From: Ricinus communis
Taxonomy: Eukaryota > Streptophyta > Magnoliopsida > Malpighiales > Euphorbiaceae
Assembly: GCF_019578655.1 (NCBI RefSeq)
Contig: NC_063263.1
Span: 13,081,001 to 13,145,000, forward strand
Length of the DNA: 64,000 nt
Direction: 5' to 3'
In this document: positions 1 to 11,810 of the stretch, piece by piece
Layout: every line of letters starts with the position of its first letter
Position numbering within the stretch: position 1 is the stretch's first letter
The notes under the pieces: model-generated
The model's input: only the letters and a program-made list of their open reading frames with translations
Told to the model about the DNA's origin: nothing
The model's database searches: none
Program-made: the position numbers and the translations under genes

Positions 1-430
1 TTTACAATTAGATTTTTATTTTTTAAGATTATAATAAATTGAATTTAAAATTAACATTATATTAAAAATAATATTTTTGAATAAATTGTGTCTCTTACCC
101 GCTTGTTATATGACCGTCGTAATTATTTTGATTATAAATAATAATATAAATTAAATTTATATATTAAACTAAATAGATTTTTTAAATTTTATAATTAATT
201 AAAAAATATAAAAATAATAATGAAATAAATATTTTTAATGTCATTGTTAGTTTTTTTTATATTTTAAGATTTTATTAATATAAAAATTATAAATAAATTA
301 ATATAAAAATTACAGAATTATACATAAACTTAAATTTTACGTGTCAATAATAAGTACACGTACCAACATTAAAAATCATGTGTTAGAATATAATAACACG
401 TGTCAAAATTTTTTATTAGACTAGATACAT
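1..430 (-). repeat. Diverged inverted copy of AT-rich dispersed repeat
   Basis: Read on the minus strand, this stretch resembles the two tandem repeat units near 34.4-35.7 kb. Shared landmarks are a TGTACTTATT-like segment, a '(C)ACATG..ATTT..AGCTTATGTATAATTTT' region and a terminal GGTCATATAACAAGCGGGTAAGAG block that parallels GTCATGCATTGCACAGGCAAGCG in the better copies. It is strongly decayed, has no coding capacity, and may continue beyond the left edge. The relation was judged by eye on AT-rich sequence, so the boundaries are soft. Confidence 0.45.
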
Positions 431-2048
431 ATTAATATTTTTTTATTCATTTACATGTACTAAATGTTCATTTTCTCTCTCTCTATATATATATAATATC
501 CATTTATATGTAATATTCTATAATAATTAATTATTTTTGTATTTAAATATTCATTAACTATGAATTTAATATTCATTATGGTTAATATTTATGTTAATTT
601 TGTTTAATATATTATTTATCAATATTAATATTAATGTTCATTATCTAGCACTGCAATATTCATTGTCTATATATATAATGTTCATTCAATATTTTCAAAT
701 AAAAATATTGATTATTTATGAAAGCTTTTATTATTTTTGTGATGCATATTGAAATTTTTTTATGATTGATATAAATATTTATTATTTATTGGCATAATGT
801 TTATTAGTTTGTCGATAGATATTCATTATTGATGAAAATCATATATACAAATTAATTCAAATAAATTTATATGATATAGACATAATATAAATTATCCTTA
901 CACAGTTGATAAACAAAAAAAATAATATCAAACTGAAGTTATACTACAACTATTCATCGTTGACGCGCATGTCAGACACTAAAATAATTTTTTTTATAAA
1001 TAAAATGACACTGTTCGGATTTATAAAACTATATGAATCGGGCTCCATCTTATAATGTGCGCCCTTAAGGGCCTTAATCAATCGAAGTGAATTCTTCGGG
1101 TTCAAGTAAAAAACGAGGCTAATAGATGTGATCCATACCTAAATTTGAAAGCATATTTACTATCAGCCCCATAAAGGGCCATGCACTTCCACCAAGAACA
1201 AGACAGCCGAAAGAAAAAGAAAAACACTAACCAAATGCTATAAGTTATGGAAAAAAGACGAAGAGTTGCCCTTAAACTGAGTACAAAAACATACTGTAAA
1301 TGAAAAAGTTGCCAATATGGTTTTCGTCAATTATTCTATATTCTATGATTATTATTTTGAATGTATATGCATTTCATTATTTTCTATATATCACCCTAAT
1401 ATAACTTGAACAGGCTTTCAAAATGTTACCCTAATCTAAAAGTGTTTCGTTTTGTATTTGACCTATTCATATTAACATGTGCCAATTTTCTTTAATGGAC
1501 CATAGAATTAGTCTCATTTATTTTATTTCAATATAAACTGTAAAATTCTAAAATACTAATAATCTGTTAAATTTCATTAATCCAATTGATAAGGAAGGTA
1601 ATTTAATTTAATTTTTTACCCACTAAAATTCAATCAGCATTTAGCATAGTTATACTAAATCAGTATGGAAAGTGTGTCTCTAAAATAATCTGATGTGGTA
1701 AGAAATACTCCTATAAATAGAATGAGAATTTCTTTTAAGAAGAAAAATTAAAAAATTCCTTGGACCTGATATGGATAAGTTTATTTTCTTTTTTCTTTTT
1801 CCTTAAAATAGTTAGAAATCTAAAATATTCCCTGTGTTATAGAAACATAGGAATATGAATAGAAAGTAAATAAGAGCATTAATTCTTGGTAATTTGGAGT
1901 TACTAAAAATGGTTATGCGACTGTCATCCATTCACACTTCTCTGTTACCTGCTTAAAATTGACCAAAATCATCCCAAATCTGAACTATTGTTTATAGAAA
2001 AAAATCTCATCTGTTTCTGTTTTCTAAGCCTAGCAATCATCACCTGTT

Positions 2049-2049
<1 letters not shown>
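431..2049. other. AT-rich intergenic DNA, upstream of F5H
   Basis: No gene was recognised. Positions about 460-860 contain many imperfect repeats of TATTCATTAT-like words. A less AT-rich patch at about 1,020-1,230 has a small palindrome, GCCCTTAAGGGC. The last several hundred bases are the likely upstream regulatory region of the cytochrome P450 gene that follows. Confidence 0.5.

Positions 2050-2055
<6 letters not shown>

Positions 2056-2080
<25 letters not shown>
2056..2080 (+). promoter_or_regulatory. (TA)n tract acting as probable TATA region of F5H
   Basis: An uninterrupted TA repeat lies 55-79 bases before the first start codon of the CYP84A gene. No other TATA-like element lies closer, so this is the best core-promoter candidate and would give a very short leader. 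Microsatellites vary in length, so promoter spacing may differ between alleles (inference). Confidence 0.45.
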
Positions 2081-2134
2081 TGACCTTGCTAACCACAAAT
2101 TATGACCTATTAACTTCACCACAAAGCCACCGCC

Positions 2135-3904
2135 ATGTTCTACACATCCATGGATTCTCTTCTGCACCTTCAGTCTCTTCAATTTTCATCTATGCTACTC
2201 ATTCTTCTCTCTTTATTGGTTTCCATTATTTTCTTGCTTCGCTCTCGCAGGAAACTCTCCTACCCTCCAGGCCCCAAAGGGTATCCTATTTTTGGCAATA
2301 TGAACATCGTGGACCAACTGACTCACCGCGGCTTAGCTCGTTTGGCTAAGCAATACGGTGGGCTGTTCCACCTCCAGATGGGCGGGCTTCATGTCGTTGC
2401 TGTGTCCACACCGGAGATGGCTCGAGAAGTCCTTCAAGTCCAAGATGGCATCTTCTCCAACCGGCCAGCAAACGTTGCGATAACCTACTTGACCTATGAT
2501 CGAGCCGATATGGCCTTTGCAAACTATGGTCCGTTTTGGCGTCAAATGCGTAAAATCTGTGTGATGAAGTTATTTAGTCGGAGAAGGGCTGAGTCTTGGG
2601 CGTCCGTACGAGAGGAAGTGGATTCCATGGTCTGGATAGTGATGGAGAAAACTGGTTCGCAGGTGAATATTGGTGAACTAGTTTTTGCATTAACTAGGAA
2701 TATAACCTACAGGGCTGCTTTTGGATCAGTTTCAGATGAAGGGCAAGATGAATTCATGAAAATCTTGCAAGAATTTTCAAAGCTTTTTGGAGCTTTCAAT
2801 GTTGCAGATTTTTTTCCTAGGATGGGCTGGATGCATGCACAAGATTTTAATAAGAGGCTAACCAGGGCACGACAATCGCTAGACGGGTTCATTGATAAGG
2901 TCATTGATGAACATATGGGGAAGAAGAACAGCAGTAAGATTACCAAAGATGAAAATGAAGAAGAAACAGACATGGTAGATGAACTGATGGCATTTTACAG
3001 CGAAGAAGATGTTGCCAAAAATGGTATCTACGACTCACAATCTACCATTAAGCTCACCAGAGATAACATCAAAGCTATCATTATGGTATAATACTCTTGT
3101 CTTCTGTAGGTATATATAGGGTCAAGATCAATTTATAATTTTTTTTCCTTTTCTGTAAAATCTGATTACACGTGCAAGTCACATAGCTTCTTAAATACAC
3201 ACATATTGAGGAAAAAAAGGAAAGAAGAAAAGGAGCTTGATTTCTTAGCATTATAATATAATATACATATGTTATCTTTACAGGATGTGATGTTTGGTGG
3301 AACTGAAACTGTAGCATCAGCAATAGAATGGGCAATGGCAGAGTTAATGAACAGTCCAGAAGAGCTTAACAAAGTGCAGCAACAGCTAATAGAAGTGGTT
3401 GGCCTTAACCGAAAAGTTCAAGAATCAGACCTTGAAAACCTGACCTACCTAAATTGCGCCCTGAAAGAAACTCTACGCCTCCACCCTCCCATTCCTCTCC
3501 TTCTCCATGAATCTGCTGAGGACAGCACTGTTGCAGGTTACAAAATCCCAGCAAAATCACGTATCATGATCAATGCATGGGCCATCGGGCGCGACCCGAG
3601 TGCATGGGCTGATCCGAATAAGTTTAAACCGAGCAGGTTCCTGGAAGATGGTGCACCGGATTTCAAGGGAAGTAATTTTGAGTTTATACCATTTGGGTCG
3701 GGTCGGAGGTCGTGTCCGGGTATGCAATTAGGGTTGTATGGATTGGAGTTGACGGTAGCTCATTTGCTTCATTGTTTTAAGTGGGAATTGGATGAAGGAG
3801 TGAAGGCCAGTGAGCTTGATATGAATGATGTGTTTGGACTTACTGCACCAAGAGCTGTTAGACTTGTTGCTGTACCTACTTATAGATTGAATTGCTCTTT
3901 TTGA
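2135..3904 (+). CDS. F5H: Ferulate 5-hydroxylase, cytochrome P450 CYP84A
   Basis: P450 monooxygenase of the endoplasmic reticulum that 5-hydroxylates coniferaldehyde and coniferyl alcohol (and ferulate), directing the phenylpropanoid pathway to syringyl lignin and sinapate. Two exons, 2135-3085 and 3284-3904, joined in phase 0 after ...KAIIM, give 523 residues; Arabidopsis FAH1 has 520 and, as I recall it, the same intron position. Visible parts: N-terminal membrane anchor (about 15-35), PPGPKG hinge, I-helix oxygen-binding motif GGTET, ExxR in KETLRLHP, PERF-like region FKPSRFL, and heme-binding loop FGSGRRSCPGM with the thiolate cysteine. A second in-frame ATG at 2150 begins MDSLL, which matches the usual CYP84A N-terminus; the ATG at 2135 has the better -3 base, so either may be used (518 or 523 residues). 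No lesion seen. Identity is very secure; the start is not. Confidence 0.95.
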
Positions 3905-5017
3905 AGTGAAAAGAATGAATGTAAATAGGGATGGATTTATTATTATGATCTGTTAGGAGGAATATACAGAAAAAAAAGGTAATGTTGAAGCCGGAATACT
4001 ATCAATGGATTGGAGATTGTATTCTGTGGTTTGTTTCCTTTTTGATCCAACAAATAAAAAAAATAATATGCTGTCATGTTTTCAATTTAAAAGCTTTTAC
4101 ACTCTAAAATTAATCTAGAAATTATCGGGTGATAAAATATTCACTATTTTATCGATATGCAACTGTATATCTAATGTTCAAATTCTAGATATTTAGATAT
4201 TAATTAAATTAAAAGAGACTCTTACCATCTAATCTATGCGCTCTTGAATTGAAACACAAATTTTTTAAAATTAATAAATATGTACCAATCGTTTAACAAT
4301 TTCATATATACATTTGGACTAAATAAATCTTCTTTTTATAAGAAATTGGTGTGCTAGAGTTGCAACCAAAATCCTCGAGGGATTCGTCATCTACCCAATA
4401 AATTAATCGAGATAATCCTTTTCTTTCTTTTTCCTCGTCATTAGATCCTGTAGCCATTTAAGTATAGCCACTCCAAATAGAGAACTTGCCATGAGTAGTT
4501 ATTGATTACATGACCGAAGGATGCATGATTTTGTTTGGTGCCATTTTCATATGAGTACGTGTAAAGATAAATTTTGTCATAAAATAACTGGAGACGATTA
4601 TCCAACTCTTTCAATGGTTTTTATCTGTATCAACTAATCCACAAACCCTGGCTGTCATATTCACAAGTGGAATACCCCTTTATTTTTTTCACACTAGCTT
4701 GAAGGTTGTTGACAATGACAATAGAAAAGAAAGTTCACAAAATTATCTTTGGTGTAAGCACATAAGTAAGCCTTACACAGCAGCATTGGAGATTTGGAGA
4801 GTACCCTTTTGGTAAGGAGAAGCATGCTTTGCTGGAATTAACTCTTTGGTTGGAGAAAGATAAGATGATAATGCAAATTGATGTTCAAAGATAAGAACAT
4901 AAAACAATAATCAAAATGCAGAGGTTGAAGAAATAGAGACCATCAAGAAGGTTAAAGGATACAATTACAGTTGGTGATAGTGATGGAATAGAAGTAACTG
5001 TCGAAGTAAGCCTTAGC

Positions 5018-5125
5018 TTGGCATGATCTCCTTATGTTAAAGAGAGTTTTGAGAGCCACCCACCATGGATCCAACTCATTTTGCATTTCAATATGCCAAA
5101 GAAATTGGAGAAAAAAAACAAAAGA
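5018..5125 (+). repeat. Diverged direct repeat, copy 1
   Basis: This roughly 105-base stretch matches 5,780-5,885 over most of its length. Shared words include GGCATGAT, TTTTGAGAGC, TTTCAATATGCCAAA and ATTGGGA/ATTGGAG followed by an A/G-rich tail. The copies differ by many substitutions and small indels. It is either a local duplication or two copies of one decayed repeat; no coding function is evident. Confidence 0.6.
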
Positions 5126-5779
5126 AGGAAAATTGCAACATAAAGTCCGGGGGTTGTCATATTTTTTTTTTACTTAAAGGTACGTAATTTTTTTTATAAT
5201 CATTTTAGACTGTGAGTTCATATTTTTCACCTTTTAATACCCTCTTAGTTAATATTATTATTTTAATATAATTTAACTAATAAATATTAATTTTTAATCT
5301 ACTATTAAACTGACTAATAAGCTACCCCTAATAATATATATTTTTTAACAATAATCTAAACTTATTGTTTACAAAATTTAGAAAAGTAAATATTAATATT
5401 ATTAATCATGAGTTCATTACAATTAATTATAAAAATAAACTAATTAATAAATAATTTTATTATAAAAGATTTCATATTACATTAACAGAAAACTATAAAA
5501 TTTTAATGATATCGATCAGAAGAGTAGCAAAGTAAAAAAAGTAAAAAATGAATCCACGGATCTCAAAATAATAAGAAACAAATCACACATCGTTAAATAA
5601 ATAAATAAAAGGCCACTATGACATACTTTCTTCCTCTTTAATTTGTTATTGCTTTCCACAAAAAGAGAACTACTAGTTGATTGCATGAAAGTGTTAGGTC
5701 CACCATACACATAGTTATCAGCCAAATACCCTCCTACACTTGTCAAACCAAGTAATTAAATTAATAAGCTAATGCTTAG

Positions 5780-5885
5780 CTAGGCATGATATCATCACTA
5801 GACAGTTTTGAGAGCTACCCATCAGTCCAACTTATTTTACATTTCAATATGCCAAACAATTGGGAAAAGAGAAAAAGAAGAAGAG
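5780..5885 (+). repeat. Diverged direct repeat, copy 2
   Basis: Second copy of the repeat at 5,018-5,125, about 760 bases downstream in the same orientation. A further short echo, AAGTGTTA(G/A)GTCCACCA, occurs at about 5,688 and again at about 5,916, suggesting that more than one small duplication shaped this region. Confidence 0.6.
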
Positions 5886-6543
5886 ATATTAATTGTCAAG
5901 AACTGATGATACGTGGAAGTGTTAAGTCCACCAAAGTAAAAGAAAAGAAATGGAAACAACAATCAGAGATACATTCTTAACAAAGAGTCGTAGAATCATC
6001 AATACAAGCCAAAATTGGCCACACCAAACACATTGCACAATCTGCCAAAAATGCGCATAGGAAAATCCTGGAGGAACAATTACGCAGCAATCAAAGAATG
6101 ACAACTTGGCATTTCCATTACTAGTTACAATTACAAAAAGAAGTCGAATCAATCTTCTGGTTTATGAAAAATTATCCCAGTCTTCTCCCATAAATGTCAA
6201 TTCACATGGCAAAATCCCATTATCCCCCATCATCATCATGCCATCTATATTTTGAAAAGCACAGATATACCCCTAAAGCACATTTACTCATCATCATCAC
6301 CATTTACTTTTGCTTCTCCACAGCGGCATAAAGCCTAATCATGCGAATAGAGTTGCATGAAACAGACTTTGTTAATTCTCTGGTTAAACTAACTAATCTA
6401 ACCATGTGGGAATATTGCCTCTTTTTACAATCAAACAATGTCACAGCTTTTTTTTTATTTAATCAGGCAACAGTTGCCACAAAAGAATGAAATTGGCATT
6501 CCGGCTTATACTGTGCCAATAATCACCTAAAGTAAATGAAAAA

Positions 6544-9500
6544 CTACAACAAGATGCGGAGAACAGCAAGCCCAACTGCAGATATAGAGACAAGGGTACC
6601 TATGCAGTATTTAATGACATCATATTTTGCCGCTTCCAACTGGGCTCTTAAAGCATGAATTTCCTGTGGAAGAAAGAAGGTAAAGTTTTCATGCTATTAC
6701 TCCAGAAAACTTAAAAGTCAGCATCTGGCAATTGAAATAGCAAAGCTCACCCGGTCAAGCTTGTTCGTGAGGTTGGTGGTTTCTGCATTCTGATTAGCTA
6801 GCTCATCCCGTATGCGTCTGCACCCAATATAGCATAAGTCACACTTAAGCTGTAATTAATCAATGTTTCTTACAGAACAGCGCCTAAAAAGTGGCATAAG
6901 TAGAAACAAATGTTTATTTTATTTTATTTTAATTTACTTACAATTTTCATTTGACAGAAACAAAGGAAAAAGGAAGACATCAATCTTCTATCGACTATGC
7001 AATCATGTTTATTTCAATATAACTGACTTACCGCACAAGTCACGGCATAAGCTACTCAAAGTATTAGATCTCACTATAAAGTTATAGGACAGAAAACAAT
7101 CCTTATCTGCCCGCCAACCTTATCTGACCCCCATGTGGTTGGCAATCCAGAACTAGAGCATTTCTAGGCAAACAAGCAACCAATTTATCCACAAGATATA
7201 ATCAAACCTCTAAATATGTATGTCTTTAAATTCTTGCACGTAACAACCATATCAATAGAGTTATACAGGAAGCATAACATAGAGGAGTTTTCAGTTCACT
7301 AAGTCCTGAATTTTATCACTAAGATGCTAGTGCTGATGATCAACACAATGAACCACAGAGCACCACCTTATTATGCAGATTATGCAACTTAACCAATACA
7401 TCTGATTTTCCTTACCCTCTTTCAAGATTTAAATCCAAACGCTGCCCAGCTGTGACCTTGTCAATTTCATACCTGTTTCAAAAAGCAAAGTCTTTAGCTA
7501 CAAACATTAGGACATCAAGCATTCAAGCAGATGTTAGAAACCACTTGCTAACACGGACCTCAGCTCACTGCGCATTTTCTCTATGTCACTCCGCAGTTTT
7601 TCAGTCTCCCGTTGCAACATGGAAAAATGATGCTCCTGTGCATTATGAAGGATTTTTCAGGAAGATTTACACGAGTAAATACCCCTATAAAATCAACTAC
7701 TTATCCACTATCAAGAATTTTAAGAACACATACATAAGATACAAATTTGAAGCTTTTAAAATTACTTACTCTGGGAGCAGAAACAATTTAAAACAGTGAT
7801 GAAGTTGTACACTCTTTTTTCTAAAATGGATATGCATGAGAAAATATAAATGAAAATGAACAGAATTATGCGCACACTGGACTACCTCAGCCTCAAATGC
7901 AACAGCATAAAATCCAGAATGTAACGTTACTACAACTTCAGGATGTTATTTATTCTAGAATCTGTCTCATAATTCAAATAATTAAGGACCACATAATCAA
8001 GAAAGGCATAATCAGAAAAATTTCAAAAAAATTGCCCAAATATATGCTGCTATAGGAACCTCTTTAACATTGTAACCAAATAAGTTTCTACTCAACAATT
8101 GATACAATATTGATTTAATTTCTAGCAACAAGCTAACCTCAAACTTTTTAGCAAATCTTGCATAAGAATTACCCTACAGTCTCACATGTGTGCAGTGACT
8201 TGAGAGAGAGAAAGGGAGAGGGAGGTGCTGTTTGCCAGTGAGGGAAAGACAGAGATCAACTCTAACATTTCAAGGAATGGGATCACTTTTGGGAAAGTTA
8301 CAGACCAAGGAAGAAACCAGAAACTCAAAGATGGGTGCTTCTAGAAAGGTGTCGTACTCAATCCTGTTCTTGATTCAGCACATGAGTTTTCTACTTTGAT
8401 ATTATGTTTCCTTCAGCTAAGCTTCACAGCGAAAGTAGCAAATTCTGTCTGGTTAATTAGTCACGATCATATATGTGAAAGGGTATTCTACCAGTATCAT
8501 CTAAATTAAGTAGATTGAATGGTAGATAAGATCCCATGACTCCTACAAATTTATGAGAACAAACCAAGCAAGCTTGGTGAATCCCTGACCCAAAACAGCC
8601 TATAGGACCAGTTTCATGTAGTTGTCAAAATCCACATCTCACATCTCAGATGCAGCGAGGTATTCCATGGAATGTCTACTAGGTGTGAGGCAATGGACCC
8701 ATGACACTAGAAATGGCATCAGAGCCAACTAAAGATGGTATCGTATGGTTCTCATTCGATTTTATTAAATTAATAACAAGTGATAAACATTTCTCTTCTA
8801 AGTAAGCCTCTTCTTTTGAGATTATGATCTTAAATAGAAGACTGCAACAAAGAGATGCTTAATATATTTGTTATATCCAACTTCTATACAAGCAACTCCA
8901 GATAGTACTTTTGGACAATGGGCTTAAGGTGTTAAAAAGTAAATGACAGAATCATGAGAGAGCCACAATTTTTTCAATATATTAAGACCTCAAATCAATA
9001 AATCAATTCTCTGATAAAATGCATGTTAGTTTCAGATAATGAATTAATGAATACCATGCATGTAAAATCTTAATAACAAATTCCAGAAAATTAAACAAAA
9101 GATCCTGTAGACCAGAAGTAGAGTGAAAATTTTTTCAGAGGAAATATTAATTTAATGATTATAACCGTTCCCAGTCCACATGGAAAAACAGTAGCTAATG
9201 ATCATGAATGCTCGGAGTGGCCCTAAAGTAATAGAAGGGATTCAATGCCTCATAGATTGTTTCCTATCAATTTAGGCTGAACTCTGAGTCCTCCTTTCAA
9301 TTTGAAAGTTACCCAGATAAGTTCAGTCAAAACCACCATTTAACATTAGAAGGTGATCAACCAACTCAGTACAGCTCCACATAAGTGGACTTTGGACATC
9401 TTCGAGCAACTCCTTCACTTACAAAAATTTAGGCCTTGTTTTATATTTAAACTCACAAGCAACGGGCAACAAAAAGATAAAAAGCTCCTAGCCTAAGATG

Positions 9501-10778
9501 TGGCTCGCCACTCAAAAATTGTCAATCCCCAACCCAGCTCCAAGTGTTGTCAAACTATACTAACAATCCAATCTAGAAAGCATGGCAAAGTGGCTTCAAC
9601 TTTCCAGTCTACCACTAATACAACGATAGGCCAAAGCCAAATCAATCCAGTGGTGGATGAGGCTGATGCAAGAGTACCAGACAAGACTCTTATGCCAGAT
9701 ATATGAAATCAAAACAAAGCCAGCTAAGGTCAAGCAGTAGGGACCAATATTCTCTCCCTCTTCAATGTGTCCACCTTAAATGCTACGGACGAGTTACTTC
9801 TAAGGTACAACTTACTGAAATTTAAATGCCAAAATTCCTTCCTATATGTCACATAAATCGCCTGCATCTCCTATATCTAATCCTCCATGTACTAACTTTT
9901 TCACAGCCAAGATTTATGCTTCTGAAAGAACTTACAACAGTAGTCATAGTCATTCTATATTCTAGATTTTCTATAGAGATGACTCTTTGACTTAGAAAAA
10001 GGCTAAATTAGTCCCCAGACTATCAATACATTTCAAGAGATCAACTGTTCAAACAAAGTTACCAAGACATAACCACCCATCTTCAGAATATTGAAAGATG
10101 ATTTAAGTCTACACTAAAGTAGAATATCACTATAATCAAACATTAGATATGTAATGATCATAGACAGACATAACCTAATAAAAGAATTAAAGAAATACCT
10201 GAGAACTCTGTACTTCAGACTTAAACTTTGAAAGATTGGATTCTTGAACCATTTCGCTCTGCAAACAAAAAAAAAAAAACATATTAATAACACCAAACAG
10301 TACCATGAGAAACAAGTAAAAAATAAAATCTATACCTGAAAAAAAAAAAAGAGATTAAAAAATCAATACCTTCTGCATCTCAGTCTTGGAAACAAAAGAC
10401 TGTGCCACATTCTCCAAGCTATCATTTAACACTTCAGTAATCGCAGATGTAATCGCCTCCGCTTGCTTCGAGGGCACCCCTTGCGCTTCTAAGCTCCTCA
10501 CCTTTACCCAAAAATTAATAATAATTATTTTTTATAAAGAAAAAGACACGAATAAAAAGTCATAAAACAATAAGTTAAATTACCAAAGCCAATGTATCCA
10601 CAAGAAATGCCCGTTTGCCGTTAGGATTAACGAGCTGCGATATCTGTCTATAATCGAATCTATTAGCAATCGAACTCGAACTCGAACTCGAACTCGAAGA
10701 TGAATGGATCAATCGAAACGCAGTGAAGTAAAACGACGAATTAGACCCTAACTGAATCGCGCGCTTAGTTAGAGCCAT
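6544..10778 (-). CDS. Mitochondrial DUF1640 (CCDC90/MCUR1-like) coiled-coil membrane protein
   Basis: Predicted mitochondrial inner-membrane protein of the DUF1640 family, which includes animal MCUR1/CCDC90 and yeast Fmp32; plant members are poorly characterised. Seven exons on the minus strand, in transcript order: 10778-10584, 10501-10370, 10258-10199, 7635-7559, 7472-7416, 6817-6751, 6663-6544. All joins have GT..AG borders and the frame closes to 235 residues. Residues 1 to about 37 are a Ser/Arg-rich, acid-free presequence with a run of eleven serines. The conserved core starts near QISQLVNPNGKRAFLVDTLA. Residues about 110-205 form a heptad-rich coiled coil (LQRETEKLRSDIEKMRSEL). A single C-terminal membrane span covers about 214-233, with only a few residues after it. 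Intron 3 is unusually long (about 2.56 kb). The gene is head to head with the zinc-knuckle gene. Family is secure; the molecular role in plants is not known from this sequence. Confidence 0.9.
7636..10198. other. Long intron 3 of the DUF1640 gene
   Basis: About 2.56 kb of non-coding sequence between two short exons. Nothing in it reads as a gene. A purine-rich GAGAGAG..GGGAGAGGGAGG patch lies at about 8,200-8,225. The segment around 8,640-8,760 is less AT-rich than its surroundings and may be an old repeat fragment. Confidence 0.6.
10671..10700 (-). repeat. Hexanucleotide repeat coding a serine run
   Basis: A tandem CGAACT (plus strand) unit, nearly perfect over about four to five copies, lies inside exon 1 of the DUF1640 gene. 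Read on the coding strand it is (TCGAGT)n and encodes paired serines in the mitochondrial presequence. Unit gain or loss would keep the frame and only change the length of the serine run. Confidence 0.8.
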
Positions 10779-11810
10779 TAATTTTCTCTCCAGTCAGTTA
10801 ATTGACTCTACAAGTGAATTAAGAATTAAGAAAGCGATTGCTACAAAGAAAAGAAAGTAGCGACTTGGTTCATTACTCTTTCTTTTAACAAAGAAGAGTT
10901 CTTTATGTGAAAAGAGTATAGAAGCAAGAAGAGCGGAAAATTGGGGTTTTAAAAATGAATTATTAAAAGGTAGAAAGAAGGATTCGAGTTCTGGTGTTTA
11001 TAAAGGTGTACGGTTGCTTGCTCACAACGCCTCTGTCCGTCGCGGTCTCCTGGATGGTCAAAGTTTATATGGCGTTCTATAAAATAAAATTACATGGATA
11101 AAAAGTAAATTTTCTTTTGGAATTTACCTCCTAAACTTTATATTAAAGATTAAATCGCTCATTTTTTCACTTTGTAGTCCAAATTATCACTGGATTCAAA
11201 TAAAATTACTATTTCTCAGCTGTTGGGAAGCATGAAATAACAGTATCTTTTCAACAATTAAAAAGATAATAAAATTCAAATAAATAAAATAGTTAGGGAT
11301 GAGAAGGGCGAAGAAAAGCGGCTTGATTTGTGTGTATGAAGTTTCTTCATAAGAATATATGCTTTAATTTGTGATTGAATTTAAAAACGTGGTTTTAGAT
11401 TGACTGGGTCTGCATTTTGGAGAAGAAGACGGGTTTCTTTTTTTGTTGAAAAAGACATTTATTCTAAAAAGATTTAAGTATTTGAGTCAGAGAATTTTAA
11501 TATTTTACCGATATTTGGTGCCATTTTAGAATTTTAGCCAAAAAAATGTTTATCGGATAATGATCTCTTCCGGGAAAAAGTTGGGATTTTAATAAGAATT
11601 AATTAGAATTGATTATTTTTTAAAAATAATTAGAAATAAATAATTTGAGACGGCCATGGATTTCAGCCTGGTGTCGTTACGGGCTCTTTTAGCCCATGAA
11701 CGTTGGCTGAAAGATTTTGGGTCATGGACCGTAAAAATGAAGACAGAATTGTGCGATTACATTTCCTATAATCTGAACCAACCCGTTTCGAGCTTTCGAA
11801 AAAAGAAAAT
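10779..11810. promoter_or_regulatory. Divergent intergenic region between two head-to-head genes
   Basis: The upstream DNA of the minus-strand DUF1640 gene and of the plus-strand zinc-knuckle gene meet here. No clear TATA box was seen for either, which fits broadly expressed genes. The exact transcription starts cannot be read from the sequence, so any shared bidirectional promoter is only a suggestion. Confidence 0.35.

Larger units (their letters stand above)
3905..6543. other. Intergenic region between F5H and the DUF1640 gene
   Basis: No gene was recognised. It holds the 3' flank of F5H (AATAAA-like words near 4,050), AT-rich DNA at 5,160-5,500, and a diverged pair of direct repeats listed separately. 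Short open frames here have no recognisable protein motif. Confidence 0.5.

Noticed and set aside
8640..8760. A TGGCATCAGAGCC word in the long DUF1640 intron, resembling a copia primer-binding site
   Set aside because: No LTR-like repeat flanks it and no gag or pol sequence follows, so one near-match of 13 bases is not enough.
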